The notes: generated by a model from the sequence alone, not told the origin. Positions 1 through 8,059 are shown, counted from the first letter of the stretch. The stretch is DNA of 19,470 bases from Sphingobacterium sp. (GCA_030146225.1 JASLCA010000130.1:1-19470), one strand, 5' to 3'. Translations and numbers: made by a program.

Positions 1-2378
1 TGCTTAAAAGCATAAAATCGTTCAGCATAGACGGAAGATTTCGTATCCTCCGCGCGTTTAAATTGATCGTACTTTGCGACCGAGGTAAAAGGAGAGCCAT
101 AATACTGTAGCGTAAAGTCAGGGGTCAGATTAACCTGTAAGTTTAAAGTCACGCCGTAGGTCTCTTGATCCATCCGGCCCATAATATAGGTTTTAGCTGT
201 CGTGTTGGCATTTGTTGGACTCACTTGACTTACGTACTGTAGGTTGTCCTTATTCCAAGCATAGTTGAATTGCCCTGTGAGACGTACATGATTCCCGAGT
301 CTAAAGACCATACTCGGACGGATCTCGTTGTAACTTGTCTCCTCATCGAAATAATGCCGACCATTATAATCCAGCTTAAGCACCACCCGCTTAGCCCTAT
401 CTGTACTCAAGGCCACATTACTTTCCACATTGGCATTATACCTAATATCAGGTCCTCCCCTTAAGCGTCTACTATCGATGGTATTCCAGCTAAAGGTTTC
501 CTTAATATCCATTTCAAATCTATTCTTAATGCTTAAGCTACGCCAGCGAATAGCCACATCATTATTCATTGCCACACCAGCATAGTTCCATATATTCTTC
601 TGTGTTAGATTTATACCCGCAAAGCGAAAAGCCCCCCAGGGATCCGTTCTTCTATAGGCTAGCTCCGACTCATTCGATTTAAAGTCCGATTGCCGCATAT
701 AGCCCACATCATTTAGATCAAAGCCCGGAGAAGCCCAGCTAAAGGTCTGCGAATAATTCCATTGGGCATTCCCTTTTTTCCCAGCCTTAATATAGCCACT
801 GCTGCCCTGCAAGGGTTGATCATTGCCGGCTAGATTCAGGTAATCCGTACCCGAAGCGCGTTGGTAATAATGTGTTGCATTCAGCTTGGTATTCAGGATC
901 GCCTGCTCGGAACCATGTAAGGTACTAAACATCCCCTTAGCATCAATATAGTATAGCCGCTTGGCGAAATACTGCGTAAAGTCAATCCCCGTCGTAAAGG
1001 CATTGGCAATCATAGATTCGCGTAAATGGGGCTTAGCCAGATTTCGATTAACCGAGGTTAGCATCCCCCCGAGCAGGGTGTTCCCTTCCCAATTCTTCTG
1101 CACGCGGGCAACTGTATAGTTGGTTAGCGGCTCCGTCTGTTCCCTATCAAATACCCCATTGCGCATTACTTTGGAAGAGGTTTCGGCAGTCACACTTTCT
1201 AGAAAACCTACCGTGACCCCTTTGCGATTTGTTCCGGTCAACTTTAAAGCCCCGAGTATAGGCACATGTCGTTGGGTACTCGAAAAATTATCAATATTGT
1301 CAATATCCACAGGCTTATAGGATGGCATAGCACCTATCCTTCGGGAATAAAACATCATCCCGCCCTCATTGTTATCAAACTCCAATATATGCTTCCCTTC
1401 TAGGAAAAAAGGTCTTTTCTCATCATAAAAAACTTCATAAGCAGAGAGGTTCATCACCGATGGATCCAGCTCCACCTGTCCATAATCTGGATTAATGGTA
1501 AGATCTAAGGTAAAGTCATTTAAAGCAATTTTGGCATCAAGTCCCAGACTCTTCTCCCAGCTACTCCCCTTTTGAAAGGGACTGTTGGGAATCTTAGGCT
1601 CCCGCACAAACTTGCCCGAAGCATAGGGCAGGAACTCAATACCTCTCGGCTTTGGGAGGTCTTTCATGCCATGCATCTCCCCAAAGGAGAATACATGCCC
1701 ATTATTTTTGATTGGAATAATACTCCAGTTTTGTACTTCATTGTTACGCCGAATAATCCGCCGAACATGCAGTCCCCATACCCCATCCGCATGTTGTTGA
1801 TTGTAGCGCAGCTGACTAAAAGGAATCCGAAGTTCAGCTGTCCATGAAGAGTCGGCCATATTAATATGCGTACGCCCTTCCCAGACGGCATTCCAGCTCA
1901 GGTTGACCGAGAGCTTGTCAGTCACCGTAAGATCTGTCTTATTTCCCCCTAAATTGATATTAAACTCGGGCGCAACCCGATAGTCATGGTAGGTATCAAA
2001 GGCAATACTAATTAAATCGCCATTGCTATTATCATCTCGATTTCCAATAAAGGCATTCATGGTTTCAGGATGCTCATCCTTACAGTACACGCCTACATAA
2101 ATGCTTTCATGATCATAAAATATCTTTACCCGAGTCCAAGAAGCTGAAAAGGCTCTTTCAAAAGGGATCACCTGCGAAAACTTCTCCGACCACTCGCCCA
2201 ATTCCTGCCAGATGCCTTCATCCAACTTGCCATCAATTTTTGGCTGTACGCCCGATAGCCTCGTAATATTGTAGGCACGTTTATAGGCATTTTCAAAGCT
2301 AACGACTTCTTTTCTTTCATCTTGCGCATGCACATGGCTATACAAAAACAGAAAAAACAGTAAATATGAATACTTCAT
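1..2378 (-). CDS. DUF5916 / CBM9-like domain outer-membrane protein (3' end outside window)
   Basis: Reading the minus strand from the ATG at 2376-2378 gives 792 uninterrupted codons running off the left edge, so the C-terminus is missing. Residues 1-18 (MKYSYLLFFLFLYSHVHA) are a signal peptide followed by QDE. About residues 40-230 look like a family 9 carbohydrate-binding-like (CBM9-type) fold: PKIDGKLDEGIWQ, then FYDHESIYVGVYCKD, then SWTAELRIPFSQLRY. The rest resembles the DUF5916 region, with the typical NPDYGQVELDPSVMNLSAYE and EKRPFFLEG stretches followed by many alternating, aromatic-rich strands that suggest an outer-membrane beta-barrel. Family knowledge: such proteins are common in Bacteroidota, and their substrate is mostly unknown. 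Export is seen in the sequence; the outer-membrane location is inferred. The gene stands alone, with 262 bp to the next gene upstream. Confidence 0.9.
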   Translation of the reverse strand, partial: MKYSYLLFFLFLYSHVHAQDERKEVVSFENAYKRAYNITRLSGVQPKIDGKLDEGIWQELGEWSEKFSQVIPFERAFSASWTRVKIFYDHESIYVGVYCKDEHPETMNAFIGNRDDNSNGDLISIAFDTYHDYRVAPEFNINLGGNKTDLTVTDKLSVNLSWNAVWEGRTHINMADSSWTAELRIPFSQLRYNQQHADGVWGLHVRRIIRRNNEVQNWSIIPIKNNGHVFSFGEMHGMKDLPKPRGIEFLPYASGKFVREPKIPNSPFQKGSSWEKSLGLDAKIALNDFTLDLTINPDYGQVELDPSVMNLSAYEVFYDEKRPFFLEGKHILEFDNNEGGMMFYSRRIGAMPSYKPVDIDNIDNFSSTQRHVPILGALKLTGTNRKGVTVGFLESVTAETSSKVMRNGVFDREQTEPLTNYTVARVQKNWEGNTLLGGMLTSVNRNLAKPHLRESMIANAFTTGIDFTQYFAKRLYYIDAKGMFSTLHGSEQAILNTKLNATHYYQRASGTDYLNLAGNDQPLQGSSGYIKAGKKGNAQWNYSQTFSWASPGFDLNDVGYMRQSDFKSNESELAYRRTDPWGAFRFAGINLTQKNIWNYAGVAMNNDVAIRWRSLSIKNRFEMDIKETFSWNTIDSRRLRGGPDIRYNANVESNVALSTDRAKRVVLKLDYNGRHYFDEETSYNEIRPSMVFRLGNHVRLTGQFNYAWNKDNLQYVSQVSPTNANTTAKTYIMGRMDQETYGVTLNLQVNLTPDFTLQYYGSPFTSVAKYDQFKRAEDTKSSVYAERFYAFK

Positions 2379-2488
2379 AATGGGGTTTAGGGCTTGACTA
2401 TAGGTGTAGGTTTATTGTGAAGTAAAAATATTAAATTTATCGCAATAATCGTCAAGTAATAAGCAATAAGCATGGCTATTTAACCCGA

Positions 2489-2502
2489 TAACAATATTGT
2501 TA
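2489..2502. promoter_or_regulatory. Perfect 14-bp palindrome upstream of the DUF5916 gene
   Basis: TAACAATATTGTTA is a perfect dyad about 110 bp upstream of the DUF5916 start. It lies in a 262-bp gene-free stretch (2379-2640) that also holds an imperfect inverted repeat (TTATTGTGA 2412-2420 with TCGCAATAA 2440-2448) and the 10-bp palindrome AGCATATGCT (2531-2540). It looks like a binding site for a dimeric regulator. No clear TAnnTTTG promoter was seen for the downstream gene. Confidence 0.35.
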
Positions 2503-2595
2503 CCTACTGATCTCTACAGTTGTAGCCACTAGCATATGCTCCCTAGCTGGAGTAGTACAAGTCAATACGCTTGGCATTCAGAAATATAAAAGTGC

Positions 2596-2623
2596 AAAAA
2601 AATGCCCTAAGGCAATTAGGGCA
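2596..2623 (-). terminator. Rho-independent terminator of the YkgB/RclC-like gene
   Basis: TGCCCTAA (2603-2610) pairs with TTAGGGCA (2616-2623) around a 5-nt loop. Read on the minus strand, the stem is followed at once by a run of seven T. It lies just past the stop codon of the YkgB-like gene at 2641. Confidence 0.85.
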
Positions 2624-2640
2624 TGCTAGCTAATGTAGGA

Positions 2641-3246
2641 TTAAGCTTTTCGCAGGCTGCGTCTAGCGGAGTCAGCAGCGATAAGCAGGCCTGCAGCCAG
2701 CATAATGACATCCTTAAGCACTAACCTGCCTGCGCCAGAGAGGTACGGAAAGCCATGCTGTGGCGTAGGATAATCCCCGCCCAAATTGGGTACATATACC
2801 TCTGGCGTAGTTATCAAAAAGGAGAGCGTGACCAGCGACATAACTACCGTAAGCAGACCGCCGATAAAGCCAATCTTTGGAAACCAAATGCCTAAAAGTA
2901 CCAATATACCAAATACCACAATTACGGTACCCAAGGCATAGGAAAACAGATAAGTTCCATTGCTCGTATGCCAGTCTATATGCTTTTGCACGACCTTACC
3001 TTCAGGATTTTTATAAAGATTGTATGCCTTTACGGTCTTTCCCTGATCATTGCTAATCAGTTCGTTCGAATGCGAATAGAAAAAGCTCATAAAAGGACTA
3101 TTGCTGACAAAAGGTACAATGCCATCCGCCTCATATTGAAAAGCCTTTAATCCCCCTATCCATACCATGACAATACAGATTGAGATGCGTATAAAATTGA
3201 TAAACAGAGACTGCGCCGATGCAAAGGTTTCTAAAAGTGTTTTCAT
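2641..3246 (-). CDS. YkgB/RclC-family (DUF417) inner-membrane protein
   Basis: A 201-residue protein with four hydrophobic segments at about residues 16-36, 103-121, 124-148 and 175-195. The C-terminal SGAGRLVLKDVIMLAAGLLI and the PYLSGAGR lead-in are typical of the DUF417/YkgB family, which is distantly DoxX-like. In Escherichia coli the member RclC belongs to the reactive-chlorine resistance locus with an AraC-type regulator, RclR. Here an AraC-type gene lies 67 bp upstream on the same strand, so a related stress role is plausible but inferred. A polar loop at about 60-95 separates the first segment from the rest. The gene has its own promoter candidate and ends at a terminator, so it can be transcribed alone. 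Family assignment is firm; function is uncertain. Confidence 0.85.
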   Translation of the reverse strand: MKTLLETFASAQSLFINFIRISICIVMVWIGGLKAFQYEADGIVPFVSNSPFMSFFYSHSNELISNDQGKTVKAYNLYKNPEGKVVQKHIDWHTSNGTYLFSYALGTVIVVFGILVLLGIWFPKIGFIGGLLTVVMSLVTLSFLITTPEVYVPNLGGDYPTPQHGFPYLSGAGRLVLKDVIMLAAGLLIAADSARRSLRKA

Positions 3247-3248
3247 GC

Positions 3249-3274
3249 TTGCTATATGTTATAGCACAAAATTA
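3249..3274 (-). promoter_or_regulatory. Promoter -7 box plus palindrome directly upstream of the YkgB-like gene
   Basis: On the minus strand TAATTTTG (3267-3274) matches the Bacteroidota -7 consensus TAnnTTTG exactly. Immediately downstream lies TGCTATA-TGT-TATAGCA (3250-3266), a perfect dyad with 7-bp arms covering the expected start site. Only three bases separate it from the ATG. A repressor bound there would block both initiation and the short leader. The -33 element is weak: a TTTA about 17 bp upstream. Confidence 0.5.
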
Positions 3275-3313
3275 CCGCAAAGCCAGCTCCTAAAGAATGG
3301 ACAAAAAGGGAAA

Positions 3314-4150
3314 TCAACTAGACTTTATGGCAACTATAGAAATCCCAACCTGCTCCCGAAACTGTTTTGGGGAGCAGCCTACCTCCTTCTTAAAGTAGCG
3401 ACTAAAGTAAAATTCATCCTCAAATCTCAACAAAGCGGCCACCTCCTTCACGGGCTTGTACGTAAGATGCAACTGCTTCTTGGCTTCCAAGACAATACGC
3501 TCCTGTATAAGCTTTGTAGGAGACTTCCCAAAGTGTTTCTTGATTTTCTTACTAAAGGCGTCCACGGTCAAACCAAACTTGCCCGCATAAAAATCCACCT
3601 CTTTACTTGCTAAGAAGTTAGCCTCTAATAACGCTTGAAACTTGGCTACGGTATCCAAGTCTGACAACGCTTCCGTTGAAATATGTACCGCCAATTGCTT
3701 CTCCCTGCTACATAAGGCTAGTATTAATTGCAGGTACGAGCGCTGCACTGCGACATCTACTGCTGCATGGCTCCCCTGTATAAGCTCCATTCGCCTGGTA
3801 ATTGCCAGCACTTCCTGAAAGACCCGCTCCTCTACCGCCACAAAGGGCTGTTGATAAATATTATTAAACAGAACCCCATTACAGGCAACCTCTTTACGAT
3901 GATAGGCTATACAATAAAAATCCCCATGAAAACGCAGTGCCTGCATCCCCTCTTGCTGCTTGGCTGCAAGCTGGAAATACTGATAAGGTGATAAAAACAC
4001 AAAGCTATTTGCTGGGCAGCTATAGGCGGTAAAGTCTACAGCGAAGTCCATAGCTACATCTGCAACTAGCATATAATAAAATGGCTCTTTAATGCCCTTT
4101 ATAAGGTTTAGATTATCCTTGTATGCAATCTGACAGCCTGTTTCATCCAT
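3314..4150 (-). CDS. AraC-family transcriptional regulator
   Basis: A 278-residue protein with the C-terminal double helix-turn-helix of the AraC/XylS family at about residues 175-265. The second helix-turn-helix shows the family signature FEDEFYFSRYFKKEVGCSPKQFREQ in parts, preceded by KEVAALLRF. The N-terminal half (about 1-160) is a sensor domain of the type seen in many Bacteroidota AraC proteins (FHGDFYCIAYHRKEVACNG), with several cysteines (Cys6, Cys45 and others). RclR in E. coli is a cysteine-based hypochlorous acid sensor. The pairing with a YkgB/RclC-like gene downstream invites comparison, but equivalence of the cysteines cannot be shown here. It is divergent from the phospholipase C gene at 4288 and could regulate either neighbour or itself. 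Confidence 0.9.
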   Translation of the reverse strand: MDETGCQIAYKDNLNLIKGIKEPFYYMLVADVAMDFAVDFTAYSCPANSFVFLSPYQYFQLAAKQQEGMQALRFHGDFYCIAYHRKEVACNGVLFNNIYQQPFVAVEERVFQEVLAITRRMELIQGSHAAVDVAVQRSYLQLILALCSREKQLAVHISTEALSDLDTVAKFQALLEANFLASKEVDFYAGKFGLTVDAFSKKIKKHFGKSPTKLIQERIVLEAKKQLHLTYKPVKEVAALLRFEDEFYFSRYFKKEVGCSPKQFREQVGISIVAIKSS

Positions 4151-4184
4151 AATCTATAGTACATATTAAGGTCTTAAATATAGG

Positions 4185-4252
4185 AATTATTAGCTTAAGA
4201 GCTTTCGAAATTCAAAAGCTAATAATTGTAAAAAAACAATATACGCATTGTT
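4185..4252. promoter_or_regulatory. Nested inverted repeats in the AraC / phospholipase C divergent region
   Basis: AATTATTAGCTT (4185-4196) and AAGCTAATAATT (4216-4227) are perfect 12-bp inverted arms, 19 bp apart. Inside lies a second pair, AGCTTT (4200-4205) and AAAGCT (4215-4220), around a TTCGAA palindrome. Further downstream AACAAT (4235-4240) faces ATTGTT (4247-4252). The 137-bp region separates the divergent AraC and phospholipase genes, so these are operator candidates. No exact TAnnTTTG box was found for either gene. Confidence 0.45.
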
Positions 4253-4287
4253 CAACTCCTTAAAAATACGGATATTAGGGATATCAA

Positions 4288-6765
4288 ATGAACCAATATA
4301 AGCCTATGGAAAACAGAAGAGATTTTATTAAGAAAGCTGGCATGCTGGCGGGTACTTTTGGTGTATTTAGCAGCTTACCAAAAGCGATCCAAGCAGCTAT
4401 TGCTATAAATCCAGCTGAGGGTTCCAGCTATATGGATGCCGAGCATATTGTAATGTTGATGCAGGAAAACAGGTCTTTTGACCACAGCTTTGGGAGCCTA
4501 CGCGGTGTGAGAGGCTTTAACGACAGTAGAGCCGTCGTACTTCCTGATAAACGCCCAGTATGGCTACAGTCCTACAGCAATGGAGATACCTACCTGCCCT
4601 TCCGATTGGACATCAAAAATTCTAAAGCTGCCTGGACAAGGGATCTTCCTCACTCCTGGGAAAATCAAATCGGGGCTTGGAATGGCGGGGCTTTTAATAA
4701 ATGGTTGGATTGGAAACGTTCTGGCAATAAGGAATACAGTCAGCTTCCCTTAACCTTAGGATATTATAAGCGGGAAGATATCCCCTTCTATTATGCCTTT
4801 GCGGATGCCTTTACCATCTGCGATCAGCACTTCTGCTCTTCGATCACGGGTACCACCACCAATCGACATTTCTTTTGGACGGGGACTTGCGTGCCTGAAA
4901 AAGGTGCAAAACCGCTCGTTCGGAACTCCGACACTTACTTCAATCGCCTAGCCCACTGGAAAACCTTTCCAGAAAGATTGGAAGCAGCAAACATCTCTTG
5001 GAAGGTATATCAGAATGAAATAAGCTTACAAAATGAATTATCAGGGCCTGCCGAAAGCTTGCTAGGCAACTTTACGGACAACAACCTGGAATGGTTTGAA
5101 CAATATCAGGTACGCTTCAAGAAAAGCCATATAGACTTCTACAGCAAGCGGATAGGCGAATTGCCGCAAGAGATACTAAAGCTAGAAGAAGAGCTAGCGC
5201 AAAAGCATGACCAGAAGCTGCAACAGAAATTGCAGCAGAAAAGACAGCAATTAGAAAGCTTCCAACAGGAATACCAGCAATACAATAAAGAGCGATTTGA
5301 GCAAATCCCCAGCTTTAATAAAGCCCTCCATCAACGTGCATTCCAAACCAATGAAAATGATCCCAATTACCATAAGGTTATCGAGGTAGAAGTTGATAAG
5401 GAAACCATAACTGTACCCCAAGGGGATATCTTTTATCAGTTTCGGCAGGATGTTAAGAACAAGCAATTGCCCACCGTGTCTTGGCTGGTGGCACCGCAGC
5501 AATTTTCAGACCATCCAAGCGCCCCTATGTATGGGGCATGGTATGTTTCCGAACTTTTAAATATCTTAACTGAAGATCCAGAAGTGTGGAAAAAAACCAT
5601 CTTTATCCTAAACTACGATGAGAATGATGGCTATTTCGATCATATCCCACCCTATGTTGCACCTAAGCCCGGTGACGTCAGTACTGGTAGTTGCTCCCCG
5701 GGGCTAGACTACAGCAGTGAGTATGTAACCAAGGCGCAAGAGCTGGCTTATGGCATTGAAGAACGCTATGCTACGGAAGGTCCGGTAGGCCTAGGCTACC
5801 GCGTCCCCTTAATAATTGCCTCCCCATGGAGCCGAGGCGGCTGGGTCAATTCAGAACTATGCGACATAACCTCTACCATCCAATTTATGGAGCATTTCCT
5901 GTCCAAGAAATTTGGTAAAAACATTGTAGAGGATAATATCAGTAGTTGGCGTCGGGCAATAACAGGGGATTTAACATCGGTATTCAGAAGGTATGATAAA
6001 GCGCATAACGACTTGCCCACATTCCTAGATCGGAATACCCAGATTGCTCAAATCAACAGCGCAAAGGATAAAAAAGCCCCAGATGGCTTTAAGAAGTTAA
6101 CAGCTGCCGAGATAGAGGCTTTTAAAAGTGGCGGGAAAATCCCCGGATTCCCTCAGCAAGAGTCTGGCAGCAAGCCCTCCAATGCACTGGGCTATGAACT
6201 CCATGTCACAGAAGAATGGCAAGGCAATCAACTTCAGCTACGTTTTGAAAGTGCTGACAGGATTTTTGGAAAGAAAGCATTGGGGGGAGCCTTTAATGTA
6301 TACGCCTATGGTTATAAACCGCAACGGGCTACTTGGTCATTTGCAAGCGCTGCGGGCAAGTCCGTACAGCATACTTGGAACCTAGCAGATTTTGAAGAGG
6401 AATCCTACTGCTTAGCGGTTCATGGTCCCAATGGCTTCTATCGCTTCTTGCAAGGTTATAGTACAGACCAGCAGCTACAGATTAAGCCTGTCCTAAATCC
6501 GAAAAGGGAGCAAATAAGTTTTATATGTTCAAATCAGGGCGAGAAGGACTTAGAATTGGACTTGATCGACAACTACAATAAGGATAAGCAAAAAACCTTG
6601 ATCTTAAAGGCAGGTCAAGAAAAGACCCTTACATTCGCCTTAAAGGCACAGCAACGCTGGTATGACATACGTTTTGTCCTATTGGAGGGCGGGAACTTTA
6701 CCCGACACTATGCAGGAAGGTTAGAAAATGGCAAACACGGCATTACCGACCCGCTTATGGGATAG
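4288..6765 (+). CDS. Phosphocholine-specific phospholipase C, Tat-exported
   Basis: An 825-residue phosphoesterase-family enzyme. Residues 9-18 (NRRDFIKKAG) plus the following hydrophobic stretch to about 40 form a twin-arginine signal, so the folded enzyme is exported. The phosphoesterase domain (about 50-560) has EHIVMLMQENRSFDH (52-66), the nucleophile region GTTTNRHFFWTG (188-199), SDHPSAP (407-413) and NYDENDGYFDH (442-452). These correspond to metal and active-site blocks of the PlcH/PlcN and AcpA families. Two copies of the bacterial phospholipase C C-terminal domain (DUF756) follow, at about 633-725 and 733-820. The predicted reaction is hydrolysis of phosphatidylcholine or sphingomyelin to diacylglycerol or ceramide and phosphocholine. 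The start at 4288 has AGGG upstream; 4306 is an alternative that puts the RR motif nearer the N-terminus. It is a single-gene unit with its own terminator. Confidence 0.93.
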   Translation: MNQYKPMENRRDFIKKAGMLAGTFGVFSSLPKAIQAAIAINPAEGSSYMDAEHIVMLMQENRSFDHSFGSLRGVRGFNDSRAVVLPDKRPVWLQSYSNGDTYLPFRLDIKNSKAAWTRDLPHSWENQIGAWNGGAFNKWLDWKRSGNKEYSQLPLTLGYYKREDIPFYYAFADAFTICDQHFCSSITGTTTNRHFFWTGTCVPEKGAKPLVRNSDTYFNRLAHWKTFPERLEAANISWKVYQNEISLQNELSGPAESLLGNFTDNNLEWFEQYQVRFKKSHIDFYSKRIGELPQEILKLEEELAQKHDQKLQQKLQQKRQQLESFQQEYQQYNKERFEQIPSFNKALHQRAFQTNENDPNYHKVIEVEVDKETITVPQGDIFYQFRQDVKNKQLPTVSWLVAPQQFSDHPSAPMYGAWYVSELLNILTEDPEVWKKTIFILNYDENDGYFDHIPPYVAPKPGDVSTGSCSPGLDYSSEYVTKAQELAYGIEERYATEGPVGLGYRVPLIIASPWSRGGWVNSELCDITSTIQFMEHFLSKKFGKNIVEDNISSWRRAITGDLTSVFRRYDKAHNDLPTFLDRNTQIAQINSAKDKKAPDGFKKLTAAEIEAFKSGGKIPGFPQQESGSKPSNALGYELHVTEEWQGNQLQLRFESADRIFGKKALGGAFNVYAYGYKPQRATWSFASAAGKSVQHTWNLADFEEESYCLAVHGPNGFYRFLQGYSTDQQLQIKPVLNPKREQISFICSNQGEKDLELDLIDNYNKDKQKTLILKAGQEKTLTFALKAQQRWYDIRFVLLEGGNFTRHYAGRLENGKHGITDPLMG

Positions 6766-6783
6766 GCATAGGCTAAAAAAACA

Positions 6784-6820
6784 GCTCCCATAAGTGCACA
6801 GCGCATTTTGGGAGCATTTT
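6784..6820. terminator. Hairpin terminator, probably bidirectional
   Basis: GCTCCCA (6784-6790) pairs with TGGGAGC (6809-6815), with an inner TGC/GCA pairing. It is followed by ATTTT on the plus strand. On the minus strand it is followed by TGTTTTTT. It sits between the convergent phospholipase and HxlR genes, so it can serve both. Confidence 0.75.
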
Positions 6821-6967
6821 AAGAATTAGCACCTGCCTCTACTTTTGCACTAACAGCCTGCTCTTCCGTTTTAGCGATATTTCCCTAGGTATTTGCAGCT
6901 TACTCTTCCGTACTGCCTCCTGCCAATGCACCTGCCTCTACCTCTACTTCCGCACTAACAGCCTGCG
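6819..6967 (-). repeat. In-frame degenerate duplication of the HxlR tail, second copy interrupted by stops
   Basis: The end of the HxlR gene (about 6927-6967) and the sequence after its stop (6828-6862) are near copies, offset by 99-105 bp. Both contain CACCTGCCTCTAC and GCACTAACAGCCTG. Read in the HxlR frame past the TAA at 6900-6902, the minus strand gives AANT, a TAG at 6885-6887, then GNIAKTEEQAVSAKVEAGANS and TAA at 6819-6821. Compare VEAQAVSAEVEVEAGA inside the gene. The conserved frame suggests the tail once extended through both copies. Confidence 0.7.
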
Positions 6968-7319
6968 CTTCCACATTGGCGGCTTCGCCTTTTTCGGCCA
7001 ATACTTCAGCTCCCCATGCATTTAATGACCATAACACTTCCACCAATTTCTCACCTATTCCTGTCAAGGAATACTCCACCCGCGGAGGTAGCTCATTGAA
7101 GCTTATTTTAGACAATATACCCGCAGCCTCCAACTCCTTTAGTTGCTGGTTTAGGACCCGTCTATCTACCTTTGCAATGCCGCGTAAAAATTCACTTGGG
7201 CGCTTCTCGCCTTCATTAATACGCCATATTATCGGCACTTTCCACTTTCCGGAAATAGTATTTACGGCATATTCCAAGGGACATGTCTTAACAATGATGC
7301 TGCTAGCCTTTGCTTTCAT
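6900..7319 (-). CDS. HxlR-family winged-helix regulator with conserved N-terminal cysteine
   Basis: A 139-residue protein. Residues 11-105 are the HxlR winged helix: KTCPLEYAVNTISGKWK, then RPSEFLRGIAKVDRRVLNQQLKELEAAG and PRVEYSLTGIGEKL. Cys13 in the CPLEYAV motif matches the cysteine used by redox- or electrophile-sensing members such as YodB and HypR of Bacillus. The last 30 or so residues are a low-complexity Ala/Glu/Val/Gly tail beyond the usual family length. In-frame tail-like sequence continues after the stop. The gene is divergent from a peroxiredoxin-like gene, with a 17-bp palindrome between them, so redox control of that gene is a reasonable inference. Alternative inducers such as quinones or aldehydes are equally possible. 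Confidence 0.9.
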   Translation of the reverse strand: MKAKASSIIVKTCPLEYAVNTISGKWKVPIIWRINEGEKRPSEFLRGIAKVDRRVLNQQLKELEAAGILSKISFNELPPRVEYSLTGIGEKLVEVLWSLNAWGAEVLAEKGEAANVEAQAVSAEVEVEAGALAGGSTEE

Positions 7320-7331
7320 AAATTGACTTTT

Positions 7332-7348
7332 TTATCCCATAGGGATAA
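7332..7348. promoter_or_regulatory. 17-bp palindromic operator candidate between hxlR-type and peroxiredoxin genes
   Basis: TTATCCC-ATA-GGGATAA is a perfect dyad with 7-bp arms in the 92-bp divergent region. It begins 12 bp from the HxlR start codon and lies 63 bp upstream of the peroxiredoxin start. Position and symmetry fit an autoregulatory site for a dimeric winged-helix regulator. No exact TAnnTTTG box was seen for either gene. Confidence 0.5.
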
Positions 7349-7411
7349 TATTATGCGGTATTGCCGTTCTGAAAAATCTTTCAAAACTTTGTAAAAATAA
7401 GATAAAAAAAC

Positions 7412-8059
7412 ATGAATAGTTTAGCCCAACAGATTGAAGCATTACAAACCCAGCTAGCCAGCCAATTGCCAGCCGATATTACAGCTGCATTTGAGGAGTC
7501 CATAGTGGCTGTAAAAAGCTTAGGCTTGGAGGAAAAATCCCTACAAGTAGGCGATCAATTTCCGGACTTTAATCTAATCAATAGTAACTCCCAAGCCATA
7601 TCCCTCCCAGAACTATTGAGTAATGGCCAAGTAATTATCGCATTCTTTAGAGGTACTTGGTGCCCATACTGCTATTTAGAGCTTAAGGCATTGCAGGAAA
7701 GCATAGGCGCATTAAGCGCGAATGCCTGTAGCCTTGTCGCTATAAGCCCACAGGCCAGCACTTACAATGCGGACTTAAAGGAAGCTCAACAGTTGGACTT
7801 TGAGCTGCTACAGGATAAGGACAATGAATTGGCTAAAGCGGTAGGCATCTCATTTAGTCTGAGCGATGAGCTAAGCACAATATATCGTAACTTAGGCATT
7901 GACCTTGCTCAGTTCAACAACAATAATGCGCAAGAGCTCCCTGTCCCAGCAGTCTATCTAGTGGGGCAGGATCAAGTCATTAAATACCGCTATATAGACA
8001 GTAACTATATGCATAGAGTAAACTTAGAAGAACTTAAAAAAGCAGTATGTCAACCCTAA
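7412..8059 (+). CDS. Peroxiredoxin-like (AhpC/TSA, thioredoxin-fold) protein
   Basis: A 215-residue protein with a thioredoxin fold from about residue 45: VGDQFPDFNLINSN, then IIAFFRGTWCPYCYLELKALQE. The catalytic region reads Trp-Cys84-Pro-Tyr-Cys87. This is a CxxC pair as in the peroxiredoxin-like family, rather than the single peroxidatic cysteine of classical AhpC. The C-terminal PVPAVYLVGQDQVIKYRYIDSNYMHR supplies the cis-Pro loop region. The N-terminal 45 residues form a helical extension typical of this subfamily. It probably reduces peroxides or disulfides in the cytoplasm; no signal peptide is seen. It is divergent from the HxlR regulator, and its last 13 bases overlap the next gene, implying co-translation. 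Confidence 0.88.
   Translation: MNSLAQQIEALQTQLASQLPADITAAFEESIVAVKSLGLEEKSLQVGDQFPDFNLINSNSQAISLPELLSNGQVIIAFFRGTWCPYCYLELKALQESIGALSANACSLVAISPQASTYNADLKEAQQLDFELLQDKDNELAKAVGISFSLSDELSTIYRNLGIDLAQFNNNNAQELPVPAVYLVGQDQVIKYRYIDSNYMHRVNLEELKKAVCQP

Noticed and set aside
3167..3613. A 148-codon plus-strand frame across the AraC and YkgB-like region.
   Set aside because: It runs antisense to two well-supported genes, shows no domain, and has a composition expected of a shadow frame.
5140..5330. Glutamine/lysine-rich coiled segment (about residues 285-345) in the phospholipase as an unusual insertion.
   Set aside because: As far as I recall, Bacteroidota phosphocholine-specific phospholipases commonly carry a helical stretch here; the flanking family motifs are in the expected order.
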